64,000 nucleotides of DNA from Alicyclobacillus tolerans (GTDB lineage: Bacteria > Bacillota > Bacilli > Alicyclobacillales > Alicyclobacillaceae), in assembly GCF_001447355.1 (NCBI RefSeq), contig NZ_JXBW01000009.1:1-64000 (forward strand), written 5' to 3'. This document shows positions 10,120-18,782 of this stretch, in pieces. Both the position numbers and the translations under genes were made by a program. Numbering within the stretch: position 1 is the stretch's first letter; every line of letters begins with the position of its first letter. Under the pieces are notes generated by a model. That model ran no database searches, was not told the DNA's origin, and worked only from the letters and a program-made list of their open reading frames with translations.

Positions 10120-11532
10120 TTAAATCGAATTGGGCGTCGAATCCGAGCTACCTGCCTGAATCCAGTCCGTCTGAATCTTCTCCATCGACTTGTTGCTCGT
10201 CTCGGGCACCACTTTCTTCATGAACACCGCCATAGCGATGCAGAAAACGGCAAAAATCCAAAATGTCCAGGTACCGCCGATTGCCTGTAAGAGGATTGGG
10301 AAGAACTGCGCCACCAGATAGGTTGCAAACCAGAGAGCAAAGGAAGCAATGGACATCGCTCTTCCACGAATCGCAGTCGGATAAATTTCAGATAGAACAA
10401 TCCAAACGCCGCCACCCCATGACAGCTCATACGCGATGGTATGAAGGAACGTTAAGCCTAACACCAACCATGTTAGCATGTGCGGCAACGAGAACGCGAT
10501 GCCAAGGATGACAAGGAACAGTGCCATAAACCCACCGTTCCAGACAAGCAAACGCTTGCGGCCGACGCGGTCGACAATAAGCATCAGCACGATAACGAAA
10601 ATAACTTTGATGGCACCAATCCACACGGTGTCGTAGAACGATGCGTTCGTACCAGCACCGGCCGCCTTAAAGATCATAGGGGCGTAATAGCCAACGGCGT
10701 TGGTACCGGTGAACTGTTGGAAAATGGCAAGTAGAACGCCGACAAACAGAGCCTTGCGAATGCCGGGACGCGACAATTCGCGGAACAGAGAGTCAGGCAC
10801 CATGTCGATGGAGTCGCGGATTGCCTTAGCATCCACTCGGGCCTGCTCGCGCCCATTTACGCGCTCCAGAATGGCTATTGCTTGTTGCTCACGGCCGCGG
10901 GCCATGAGGAAACGCGGACTTTCCGGAACAAAGAACAAGAGCAGGAAGAACAAAACTGCCGGTATGGCTCCCATCCCGAACATCCAACGCCAACCTGTCG
11001 TCTGATTCCACGCATCGGTGTGCGAACTGACGATAGCGGCATTGATGAAATAAACAATGAAGATGCCAGACACAATGGCCAACTGATTGGACCCGACAAG
11101 CCGCCCGCGAATTCTCGGCGGTGCTATCTCCGCGATATACAAAGGCGATAGCAGTGACGCAAGTCCGATACCGACGCCACCAATGAAGCGACCGATCACC
11201 AATTCCGCGACGTTTGTCGCAAGCGCCGTGAGAATGCTGCAAACGATGAAAATAAGACCCGCGACGGAAAGCGCTTTCTTCCTTCCGATTTTATCTCCCA
11301 AATAGCCTGCAATGAGCACGCCGAGCATCGCGCCGAGATCGATACTGCTCGACACCAAGCCGGTCATACCTGCACCCATGTGAAACTCTGTCTTCAAAAA
11401 CTCATTTGCCCCTGCGATCACGCCTGTATCATAGCCAAATAACAGCCCGCCCAGCGACGCGATCACGACAACGGCGACGACAAACCCGAGTTTTGCCGTA
11501 CCTGCATCTGATGGTGACGCATTCGTTTGCAT
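10120..11532 (-). CDS. MFS sugar porter, last gene of the hexuronate cassette
   Basis: A 12-helix sugar/H+ symporter of the sugar porter family (like AraE, XylE, GlcP). Diagnostic motifs are GGLLFGYDTGVIAGA near the start, GYLGDKIGRKKAL after helix 2, PESPRFLMARGR before the central loop, and VPETSNKSMEKI at the C-terminus. Length is 470 aa from the ATG at 11532 (AAAGGGG upstream). It follows the uronate catabolic genes on the same strand with a 128-bp gap, which suggests galacturonate, glucuronate or an oligomer as substrate. The family alone would equally allow a hexose or pentose. Confidence 0.8.
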   Translation of the reverse strand: MQTNASPSDAGTAKLGFVVAVVVIASLGGLLFGYDTGVIAGANEFLKTEFHMGAGMTGLVSSSIDLGAMLGVLIAGYLGDKIGRKKALSVAGLIFIVCSILTALATNVAELVIGRFIGGVGIGLASLLSPLYIAEIAPPRIRGRLVGSNQLAIVSGIFIVYFINAAIVSSHTDAWNQTTGWRWMFGMGAIPAVLFFLLLFFVPESPRFLMARGREQQAIAILERVNGREQARVDAKAIRDSIDMVPDSLFRELSRPGIRKALFVGVLLAIFQQFTGTNAVGYYAPMIFKAAGAGTNASFYDTVWIGAIKVIFVIVLMLIVDRVGRKRLLVWNGGFMALFLVILGIAFSLPHMLTWLVLGLTFLHTIAYELSWGGGVWIVLSEIYPTAIRGRAMSIASFALWFATYLVAQFFPILLQAIGGTWTFWIFAVFCIAMAVFMKKVVPETSNKSMEKIQTDWIQAGSSDSTPNSI

Positions 11533-11659
11533 GCGTGTACAAGTCCCCTTTCTATAATCTTCGAAACATCCATTCCGAGACCGCCGGTTGTTCATCCTGG
11601 TGGTGTTGACTGCGGCCCGTCAAGCGCAGAGTACAGAATCACTTTACGTGCGGACCGCA

Positions 11660-13165
11660 TCACCTCCTCATCGGTTCAGACACTGGCGTACTCTGGAGCC
11701 AATCAGCAATCGCTTGCACCACGCCCCGGTTCTGGACAAGACGTATCACGTCCTGGACCATGTCGGTCATTCCCGGCAACACGGCGAGATCGCATCCCCA
11801 GACATCGAAGGCTTTCAACAACTGTGTCACTGTCCCAGCCAAATTTGCCTCCGTTTCGCTGACCCAGATCTCCTGTAACCGACTGCGCAATGGGTCATCC
11901 ATAGCCTCTTGTGCGCAGGACGGGTGGCAGGCGTAGCACAACAGCGCGATAGCCGCCGCTGCCAACGGTGGGCTCATCCGGTGACGAGCCGCATATTCGA
12001 CGATGGTGGGCACAAGGCGGATGCGCGCCTTCGCGAGCGAATTGTTCGCAATGGACGTCAACGCGTGTCGCAGAAATGGATTGTTGAAACGGTCAATCAC
12101 GTCTTTGGCAAATCTTCGAAGCACCTCTTCATCGCCAACCTGAGGGGTAACCGTCGGTACAATTTCCGACCAAATGAGGCGTTCGACGAATGCGTGCAAC
12201 ACCCGATCCGACATCACATCAAGGACAGTCTGCTTTTCGGCGAGCAGCCCCAAACAAGCCATGGCCGTATGCGCACCGTTGAGAACACGCACTTTTTGCA
12301 GGCGATAGTCCTCGATGCGAGGAACGAAATACACCGACAAACCAAGCTCGGCAAACGGCCAGCGTGCACGAAGATGATCGCCACCTTCAATCGCCCACAT
12401 GTGAAACGGTTCGGCGACGACCGCAAGTTCATCTGTGTAGGGAAGCTCCGGAGCACCGTCGGCCTCCGGCGTAAACGGTGTGACAATGCGGTCGACAAGG
12501 GTGTTGCAAAATACATTGTGCAGCCTCACCCATTCGACGAACGCTGCTGGCAATCCCCATTCCTGGCTATGGCGGATCACGATCTCGCGCAAGCGCGTAC
12601 CATTGTCGTCGATCAACTCGCACGGCAAGATGGTCACGCCCGCCTTCGGATCGCCCCCAAACGCCTGATAGCGTTCATACAAATAAGCAGCGAGTTTGGC
12701 TGGATAAGTCGCCGGCACCTGGCCCACTGCGTATTGCTGTGGCGCATATTGAATGCCAAGTTCTGTCGTATTCGAAATCACAACATCGATCTCGCGTTGA
12801 CGAGCACAGGCAAGGAAGTCATTCCACTGAAGATGCGGATCAATGGCTCGCGAGATGGAAGACACAACTTCCTGTCGGTCGACGGTGCGTCCATCCTCCA
12901 TACCGCGGAGGAGGACGGTGTACAAACCGTCCTGTTTGCGAAAGCGTTCAATATTACGGGCACCGGTAGGCCGAGGAGCCGCAATGACGATCCGGCCGAC
13001 AGATGAACCGGCTGCGTTTAGACGATCGATCAACCAGTCGGCGAATCCGCGCAGAAACACGCCCTCACCAATTTGCAGTATGCGTTCAGGCACAGATTGC
13101 AAGGCATTCCAAGCCGGTGCCAGATCAGGTTGGCTCGATAACACTTCCTGCGTCAAAGGTCGCAT
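11660..13165 (-). CDS. uxaB: Tagaturonate reductase (altronate oxidoreductase)
   Basis: NADH-dependent reduction of tagaturonate to altronate in galacturonate breakdown. The 501-residue protein belongs to the mannitol dehydrogenase family. The N-terminus PERILQIGEGVFLRGFADWLIDRLN is characteristic of UxaB; the catalytic region includes KVRVLNGAHTAMA (Lys and His of the KxxxLNxxH family signature). SD AGAGGAT precedes the ATG. It lies between an IolB-like isomerase and a sugar porter, downstream of altronate dehydratase, so substrate and product fit the neighbour. Fructuronate reductase activity is the main alternative. Confidence 0.85.
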   Translation of the reverse strand: MRPLTQEVLSSQPDLAPAWNALQSVPERILQIGEGVFLRGFADWLIDRLNAAGSSVGRIVIAAPRPTGARNIERFRKQDGLYTVLLRGMEDGRTVDRQEVVSSISRAIDPHLQWNDFLACARQREIDVVISNTTELGIQYAPQQYAVGQVPATYPAKLAAYLYERYQAFGGDPKAGVTILPCELIDDNGTRLREIVIRHSQEWGLPAAFVEWVRLHNVFCNTLVDRIVTPFTPEADGAPELPYTDELAVVAEPFHMWAIEGGDHLRARWPFAELGLSVYFVPRIEDYRLQKVRVLNGAHTAMACLGLLAEKQTVLDVMSDRVLHAFVERLIWSEIVPTVTPQVGDEEVLRRFAKDVIDRFNNPFLRHALTSIANNSLAKARIRLVPTIVEYAARHRMSPPLAAAAIALLCYACHPSCAQEAMDDPLRSRLQEIWVSETEANLAGTVTQLLKAFDVWGCDLAVLPGMTDMVQDVIRLVQNRGVVQAIADWLQSTPVSEPMRR

Positions 13166-13199
13166 GTGGCCATCCTCTTTCTCCGCGTACGTGGTATCG

Positions 13200-14018
13200 T
13201 CACGACCAATGTCTCTCGCGCACCCACGCGTGGTTAGGATCGTCGTGTGGAATCATCGTCCGGTCGATCGGACCGGCCATCAGCCACAGATAGTAAAGTT
13301 GGTAACCTCCCGCGGCACAGACCGGGTGATATCCACGTGGGATCAGGAATGCGTCGCCATGCTGAACGCGAAATGTCTCATCGACAGCCCCGTCGCTGGT
13401 GTAGATCGACTGCATACCAAACCCATTTTCTGGATCGCATTGATAGTAATAGATTTCCTCCATGCACGCCTCGACGCCGGGAATGTACTCATCGTGCTTG
13501 TGTGGCGGGTAGCTGGACCAGTTGCCCGGCGGATTGAACGTTTCGCCGACGATAATCCGGTGTACCTTGCCTTCCGCCTGCTTGACGACAATATCGTGAA
13601 CATCCCGGCGGAAATTTGCTTCGCCGACGGATTTGGTCTCCACATGCTCCGGAAGAACGGCGAACGGCTCGTGCGACTCTTCAGCGACCGCTTGGCATAC
13701 CGCAACCTCTAAAATGCCTTCCCCCGCGTTGGTCACGATATAATCGCCGTCAACTGGCACATACACAGCCGTAGCCCGCTCGGCAAAGACGTTTTGTCGC
13801 GTGTATGGGCCAAAATCTTGGCCTGCTACCTGTACCTTGCACGTTCCATGCAATAACACGAGGACTGCTTCGCGTCCATCGAGTTTTCCACGATACGAAG
13901 CACCCGGTTGCAGACGCAATAAGCCAAGCGAAATCCATTTCAAGCCCGCACCGTTTGCCGCAGGTACCAAATCGACATACCCGAAATCGCGATTGCCCTT
14001 CACCAAGTACATGTGCAT
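13200..14018 (-). CDS. IolB/KduI-family isomerase in the uronate operon
   Basis: A bicupin isomerase of the 5-deoxy-glucuronate isomerase (IolB) family, about 272 aa. Motifs are GETFNPPGNWSSYPPHKHDE (metal His residues), EEIYYYQ and DAFLIPRGYHPV. IolB normally acts in myo-inositol breakdown, but no other iol gene is present here. The neighbours are uxaA and uxaB and there is no uxaC in the window. The related KduI of E. coli has been reported to isomerise hexuronates, so this protein may convert galacturonate to tagaturonate or glucuronate to fructuronate. That role is inference. Starts at 14018 or 14012 both follow AAGGGAG; the frame is open to 14051. Confidence 0.75.
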   Translation of the reverse strand: MHMYLVKGNRDFGYVDLVPAANGAGLKWISLGLLRLQPGASYRGKLDGREAVLVLLHGTCKVQVAGQDFGPYTRQNVFAERATAVYVPVDGDYIVTNAGEGILEVAVCQAVAEESHEPFAVLPEHVETKSVGEANFRRDVHDIVVKQAEGKVHRIIVGETFNPPGNWSSYPPHKHDEYIPGVEACMEEIYYYQCDPENGFGMQSIYTSDGAVDETFRVQHGDAFLIPRGYHPVCAAGGYQLYYLWLMAGPIDRTMIPHDDPNHAWVRERHWS

Positions 14019-14050
14019 AAACTCCCTTCGCTTTCCATGGGCCGTTTTCA

Positions 14051-15556
14051 TTACAGAGTCACACCATCTTTGAAGATGGCGATCTCGCGGTATCCATTGC
14101 GTTCATTTCGTGCCAGATCTTCTCCTGACGCCACGCGAATCACGTGTTCATACAGTTGCAAGGCCAAGTCGTCGAATGGCACCCCGTCTGTCAGACGACC
14201 CGCATCGAAATCGATCCAGCCTGGTTTTTGCCCAGCGAGATCGCTATTCGTGGCGATTTTCATCGTGGGTACGGGCCCTCCTAGCGGCGTCCCTCGTCCG
14301 GTCGTGAACAGTACCAATTGCGCACCTGCCGCAGCCAACGCACTCACAGATACCATGTCGTTGCCCGGTGCTTCGACGAGATTCAGTCCAGGCTTTTGCG
14401 CACTTTGACCGTATGCGACGACATCCACCACCTTGGCTGTACGCCCACCTTTTTGGACGCAACCGAGCGACTTTTCTTCCAACGTCGTGATACCGCCATC
14501 CTTGTTGCCGGGCGACGGATTCTCGTAAATCGGCTGCCCGTGGCGTTGGTAATAATCCTTCCAACGATTGATCAGGTCGACGATCTGCTCGAAGACCTTC
14601 TCATTTTCTGCACGTTGCATCAAGATGGTCTCCGCGCCAAACATCTCCGGCACCTCGGTCAACAGAGCTGTGCCGCCGTGAAGCGTCACCCAATCTGCCA
14701 CACGCCCGACCAGTGGATTGGCCGTCATCCCTGAAAAGCCGTCCGATCCGCCGCATTTCAATCCAATCTTGAGCTTTGCGACCGACGTCTCCTCGCGCTT
14801 GTAATGTGAGGCGTATTGAACGAGTTCTGCAATGAGCGACATGCCGACCTCAAATTCGTCCGCTGTCGCCTGCAACTCCAGGAACCGCAATTTTTCTGGC
14901 GGCACATCGGAAAGTGCGGATCGAAAACTTTCGATCCTGTTATTTTCACAGCCAAGCCCGACAATGAGTATGCCCGCCGCATTCGGGTGACGGACTAAAC
15001 CGGCAAGCAGCGACTGCGTATAACGGAGATCGTCGCCCAGTTGTGAACACCCATACGGGTGCGGAAAATGGTAGACGCCATCGATTCCCTGCCCGCGCCA
15101 GCGCGCGTCCGCCAGCGCGGCGAGCCGCTCGGCCACCTTGTTCACGCAACCGACGGTATTGATAATCCAAATTTCATTTCGCGTTCCTGCCTGCCCATTT
15201 TCGCGCACATAACCACGAAAGGACGTTGGCATGACAGGGTGTTCCTGTTGCACCCCTGTTACAAAATCCGGTTGATACGCATATTCGAGCTTCCCCGATA
15301 ATGCGGTGCGCACATTGTGCACGTGTACCCATGTGCCACGCGGGATGTCTCTTGTGGCAACGCCAATCGGGAATCCGTATTTGTACACGCGTTCCCCTTG
15401 TGCAATGGCACGGACGGCAACCTTATGTCCGCGTCCAATCGGCTCCTGCACCTCGATCACGTGATTTTCCCAAGCTATCGTATCGCCGACAGCAAGCGGT
15501 TCGACAGCGATAGCCACATCGTCATCAGGAGCAAGATGAAGCGCTTTCTTCACCAT
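14051..15556 (-). CDS. uxaA: Altronate dehydratase
   Basis: Dehydrates D-altronate to 2-keto-3-deoxygluconate, an iron-dependent lyase of the UxaA/GarD family. The protein has the N-terminal SAF-like part (GDTIAWENHVIEV) and the large catalytic part with PHPYGCSQLGDD, GLGCENN, LKCGGSDGFSG and FTTGRGTPLGGPVPTMKI. Length 501 is typical. It is the first gene of the leftward operon, with GAGGAGG before the start and a strong promoter at 15705-15734. Kdg kinase and aldolase to complete the pathway are not in the window. Confidence 0.88.
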   Translation of the reverse strand: MVKKALHLAPDDDVAIAVEPLAVGDTIAWENHVIEVQEPIGRGHKVAVRAIAQGERVYKYGFPIGVATRDIPRGTWVHVHNVRTALSGKLEYAYQPDFVTGVQQEHPVMPTSFRGYVRENGQAGTRNEIWIINTVGCVNKVAERLAALADARWRGQGIDGVYHFPHPYGCSQLGDDLRYTQSLLAGLVRHPNAAGILIVGLGCENNRIESFRSALSDVPPEKLRFLELQATADEFEVGMSLIAELVQYASHYKREETSVAKLKIGLKCGGSDGFSGMTANPLVGRVADWVTLHGGTALLTEVPEMFGAETILMQRAENEKVFEQIVDLINRWKDYYQRHGQPIYENPSPGNKDGGITTLEEKSLGCVQKGGRTAKVVDVVAYGQSAQKPGLNLVEAPGNDMVSVSALAAAGAQLVLFTTGRGTPLGGPVPTMKIATNSDLAGQKPGWIDFDAGRLTDGVPFDDLALQLYEHVIRVASGEDLARNERNGYREIAIFKDGVTL

Positions 15557-15632
15557 CGCCGCTTCGCCTCCTCTCAGCTCCCTATGCGAATCTATCAGCG
15601 ATCGCGCCTTTTCAAGTTAAATAACTGATAGA

Positions 15633-15643
15633 TTAACATGATA
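15633..15643 (+). promoter_or_regulatory. Upstream copy of a candidate LacI-family operator half
   Basis: TTAACATGATA here resembles TCAACATGTTATA at 15731, which overlaps the uxaA promoter. Two spaced copies of T(T/C)AACATGNTA suggest two sites for the divergent LacI-type repressor. Purely by similarity between the two copies. Confidence 0.35.
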
Positions 15644-15704
15644 GAATGACATCAACGCTTTCGGATTTAGCATCCCAGAACTGCATCAAATCTTTGTACA
15701 TTTG

Positions 15705-15745
15705 CAGTATACGGCGCTAGAAAATGTAGTGTCAACATGTTATAA
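15705..15745 (-). promoter_or_regulatory. uxaA promoter with overlapping operator
   Basis: On the minus strand TTGACA (15734-15729), 18 bp, TATACT (15710-15705). The -35 sits in an imperfect palindrome, GTGTCAACATGT/TATAATTAACAC, that also holds TATAAT at 15740-15745 pointing to the lacI gene. Binding there would repress both directions. Confidence 0.65.
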
Positions 15746-15795
15746 TTAACACATTCATACGAAGGCTTCTGACCACTTCAGGAGGTGAACATCAC

Positions 15796-16797
15796 ATGCC
15801 TACCATGGCGGACGTTGCGCGGAAGGCGGACGTTTCCATCATGACCGTCTCGCGCGTCATCAACAACACAGGTTACGTGAAAGCCGCCACACGTCAGCGC
15901 GTCCTGCAAGCCATGCAGGAGGTCGGCTACGAACCCAAATCGGCAGCGAGCCCTCTTGTACAAACTTCGACGCTTGTGTTGGTCGTGCCGGATATCACGA
16001 ATCCTTTCTTCACCTTCATCGCGCGCGGTATGGAGGATGTCGCGCGAAAGCACGGATTTCGCATGCTCTTAGCCAACACCGACGAAAGTTTGGAGAAAGA
16101 ACGCGAATATATGCAGATGTGCCTGGATTATCGCATTGCAGGTGTTCTCATCGTTCCCGTTGGCGATCCATCGGTGGCGAATCTACGCCTACTCGAGCAA
16201 CATCACATTCCCTTCGTTTTGATCGATCGCGATGTCGAAGGGGTCGACACAGATCTGGTCAAGGGAGACATGCGGCCGACATCAGCGAAACTAGTCGAGC
16301 ATCTTATCGAACTTGGGCATCGACGCATTGCCGCGGTCGTCGGGCCTTTGCACAACGCCGCGAGCCGCGAGCGCTTGGACGGATACAAAGATGCACTCAC
16401 CCGCCATGGCATTCCCATCCACGACGATATGATCTTTCAGGCTTCTATGACGCGGGACATGGATGTGTCCTTTGTCGAGGCGTTATTTACCGCAGCCAAG
16501 CCTCCGACGGCGATGTTCGTCTCGAACATGTTTCAATACGCACACATCGTGCGCGCCTTACATCACTTTGGTATCCGTGTGCCCGATGACGTAAGTATTG
16601 TCAGCTTTGGCAATACGGACGATCTCGCCTCCGTTGACTCCATTTTGACAGCTGCCGTACAGCCCACGTATAATTTTGGTTCTCTCGGGGCACAGCTTTT
16701 GCTCGAACGAATCGACGGCGTACGCAAAATGTCCACGCGAATTGTGCTTAACTCGGAAATTGTGTTTCGCGCATCGACTGCGCCACCCAGGCCGTAA
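15796..16797 (+). CDS. LacI-family regulator of the hexuronate cassette
   Basis: DNA-binding helix-turn-helix at residues 4-23 (MADVARKADVSIMTVSRVIN) and hinge near residue 50, then a periplasmic-binding-like sensor domain (VVPDITNPFF, GVLIVP, DDVSIVSFGN). 333 aa, start fixed by AGGAGGTGA. It is divergent from uxaA and the shared 240-bp spacer holds an operator-like palindrome over the uxaA promoter. Most likely it senses a uronate or a pathway intermediate and represses the operon. It belongs to the general KdgR/LacI group; the effector cannot be told. Confidence 0.85.
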   Translation: MPTMADVARKADVSIMTVSRVINNTGYVKAATRQRVLQAMQEVGYEPKSAASPLVQTSTLVLVVPDITNPFFTFIARGMEDVARKHGFRMLLANTDESLEKEREYMQMCLDYRIAGVLIVPVGDPSVANLRLLEQHHIPFVLIDRDVEGVDTDLVKGDMRPTSAKLVEHLIELGHRRIAAVVGPLHNAASRERLDGYKDALTRHGIPIHDDMIFQASMTRDMDVSFVEALFTAAKPPTAMFVSNMFQYAHIVRALHHFGIRVPDDVSIVSFGNTDDLASVDSILTAAVQPTYNFGSLGAQLLLERIDGVRKMSTRIVLNSEIVFRASTAPPRP

Positions 16798-16881
16798 AGC
16801 TGAGGTTCGCCCTGCAGGGCATCGCCCCCTTTAACTTGGGTCGATGACGAAGCAAGGCTCGAAATGCACCGCTGACGATCA

Positions 16882-16930
16882 TAAAAGTGGGCAAGGACGC
16901 CGCACAACGGCACGTGTCCCTGCCCACCCA
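16882..16930 (-). terminator. Terminator of glnRA
   Basis: On the minus strand GGGCAGGGACACGTGCCG, short loop, CGGCGTCCTTGCCC, then ACTTTTAT, right after the glnA stop. Confidence 0.65.
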
Positions 16931-16934
16931 AAAT

Positions 16935-18272
16935 TCAATATAACGTGAGATATTGCTCGCGTTCCCACTCCGTGACCTGCGTTCGGAACATATTCCACTC
17001 GATCCGCTTTGCTTCAATGAAATGCAACAACACATGATGACCGAGCGCCTCGACCAAAACTTCGTCCCGCATAAGCGCATCGAGCGCATCGCTGAGATTG
17101 GCTGGCAAACTGCGAATCCCGGCTTCCTCTTTCTCCGATTCGGTCATCATGTAGATATTGCGATTGACCGGTGGTGGCAATTCCAACTGCCGCTCAATGC
17201 CGTCCAGACCTGCCGCCAACAAAGACGCAATCGCCAAATACGGATTACACGACGGGTCCGGACTGCGTACTTCGAGTCGCGTCGACTGTCCGCGCGCGGC
17301 CGGAACGCGGACGAGGGGCGACCGGTTCTTGCCGCTCCACGCGATGTAACTTGGGGCTTCATACCCAGGCACCAGCCGCTTGTATGAATTGACAGTTGGG
17401 TTACAGATTGCTGTAAATCCACGTGCGTGTTCGAGAACCCCCGCCAAAAAAAAGCGCGCCGTCTCACTGAGGCCCATGTCGTCATCCGGATCGTAAAAGG
17501 CGTTTTGATGGTCGCGGAATAAAGACAGGTGCGTGTGCATACCGGAGCCGTTGATTCCGTATAGCGGCTTCGGCATAAACGTGGCATGCAAACCGTGTTG
17601 ACGAGCGACCGTTTTGACTACGAGGCGAAACGTCGCGATATTGTCAGCCGCTTCGACCGCATTGGCATACCGAAAGTCGATTTCATGTTGTCCAGGCGCG
17701 ACTTCATGATGAGACGCCTCGATTTCAAAACCCATATTTTCAAGCGTGACAACAATATCGCGACGGCAGTTTTCGCCAAGATCGACCGGCGCCCAATCGA
17801 AATAGCCGCCTTCATCGTTTAAGTCTTGTGTCGGCTTGCCCTTCTCGTCCAATTTAAACAAGAAAAACTCCGGCTCGGGGCCGACGTTGAACGCTGAAAA
17901 CCCCATTTCCTGCGCTCGCGCATAGACGCGTTTGAGCACCGAACGCGGATCTCCCGGAAACGGTGTGCCATCTGGCTGATACACGTCGCAGATCAGACGC
18001 GCCACCCTGCCCTGAGGCGTCTCCCAGGGAAAGACGAGCCAAGTCGACAGATCGGGGGCCAAATACATATCCGACTCTTCGATGCGAACAAAGCCCTGAA
18101 TGGACGATCCGTCGAACATCATGCGGTTATTGAGCGCTTTGGGCAATTGATCTACAGGAATTTCCACATTTTTGACAATACCCAAAAGATCCGTGAACTG
18201 AAGCCGTACGTATCGAACGTTATTCGCTTCCGCGTATTGCAAAATTTCTTCTTTACTGTATTCTTTGCGCAT
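16935..18272 (-). CDS. glnA: Glutamine synthetase, type I
   Basis: Makes glutamine from glutamate, ammonia and ATP; dodecamer in the cytosol. The 445-residue protein shows the Bacillus-type [13 protein letters not shown] (about residues 52-62), [31 protein letters not shown] (active-site region) and [11 protein letters not shown]. No adenylylation site of the enterobacterial kind is seen. Gene order with glnR is that of Bacillus, where the feedback-inhibited enzyme also controls GlnR and TnrA. SD AGGGGGAAT precedes the ATG. Confidence 0.96.
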   Translation of the reverse strand: MRKEYSKEEILQYAEANNVRYVRLQFTDLLGIVKNVEIPVDQLPKALNNRMMFDGSSIQGFVRIEESDMYLAPDLSTWLVFPWETPQGRVARLICDVYQPDGTPFPGDPRSVLKRVYARAQEMGFSAFNVGPEPEFFLFKLDEKGKPTQDLNDEGGYFDWAPVDLGENCRRDIVVTLENMGFEIEASHHEVAPGQHEIDFRYANAVEAADNIATFRLVVKTVARQHGLHATFMPKPLYGINGSGMHTHLSLFRDHQNAFYDPDDDMGLSETARFFLAGVLEHARGFTAICNPTVNSYKRLVPGYEAPSYIAWSGKNRSPLVRVPAARGQSTRLEVRSPDPSCNPYLAIASLLAAGLDGIERQLELPPPVNRNIYMMTESEKEEAGIRSLPANLSDALDALMRDEVLVEALGHHVLLHFIEAKRIEWNMFRTQVTEWEREQYLTLY

Positions 18273-18311
18273 ACAATTCCCCCTATCGTCCGTTGCAACC
18301 GCACCAGAGCG

Positions 18312-18698
18312 CTAGCGATTGCGGTAAAATCGCGATAGATCGCCTTGAAATTCACCATATCCCTGACGATCAATAAGTTCGCGTTCTAACCATTTGTAAA
18401 CTTCCGCGTCGGAGACGTCCTGCTTTGGCATGGTCCTCGCTGTCTTTTGTTTGCGCTCTTGCTCCGCAAAGTTACGCTTCACACCAGCCATGTTGTGCCC
18501 CTCGTCCAGCCACTGCCGAATGAGCATCAATCGCTCGACATCGGCAAAGGAAAACTGGCGCTGTTTGCCGGCCGTCCGGGCGGGATGGATCAGATCGTGC
18601 TCCTCATAGTACCGTATCTGACGCGCACTCAACCCGGTCAACTTTTGCACGGTGCCAATCGAAAACAACGGCAGCTGTCGGCGATCTTCCAATTCCAC
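18312..18698 (-). CDS. glnR: GlnR, MerR-type nitrogen repressor
   Basis: MerR-family repressor of glnRA that responds to feedback-inhibited GS. The N-terminal winged helix reads SIGTVQKLTGLSARQIRYYEEHDLI, with QRQFSFADVERLMLIRQWL. The tail is short, as in GlnR, and ends DLSRFYRNR. The GTG at 18698 gives 128 aa, close to the usual 135. The frame is open farther upstream to 18764, which would overlap the promoter. No clean TGTNAN7TNACA box was found near the promoter, so the operator is unresolved. Confidence 0.88.
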   Translation of the reverse strand: MELEDRRQLPLFSIGTVQKLTGLSARQIRYYEEHDLIHPARTAGKQRQFSFADVERLMLIRQWLDEGHNMAGVKRNFAEQERKQKTARTMPKQDVSDAEVYKWLERELIDRQGYGEFQGDLSRFYRNR

Positions 18699-18735
18699 GG
18701 CGCGCGCCCCCCATCCACAAAACCTGTTGCTACTC

Positions 18736-18764
18736 ATCGTAGCACGCCGACAAGAAACCGACAA
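18736..18764 (-). promoter_or_regulatory. Promoter of glnRA
   Basis: TTGTCG, 17 bp, TACGAT on the minus strand, about 38 bp before the glnR start. Confidence 0.6.
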
Positions 18765-18782
18765 TCCGTCATGTCACATTCT

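Noticed and set aside
11909-13712. Long rightward frames opposite uxaB and the IolB-like gene
   Set aside because: They are antisense shadows of recognised genes in GC-rich DNA, with no family likeness.
15648-15663. cre site near the uxaA promoter (CGAAAGCGTTGATG on the minus strand)
   Set aside because: It matches only about 11 of 14 positions and misses both ends, so it is not called.
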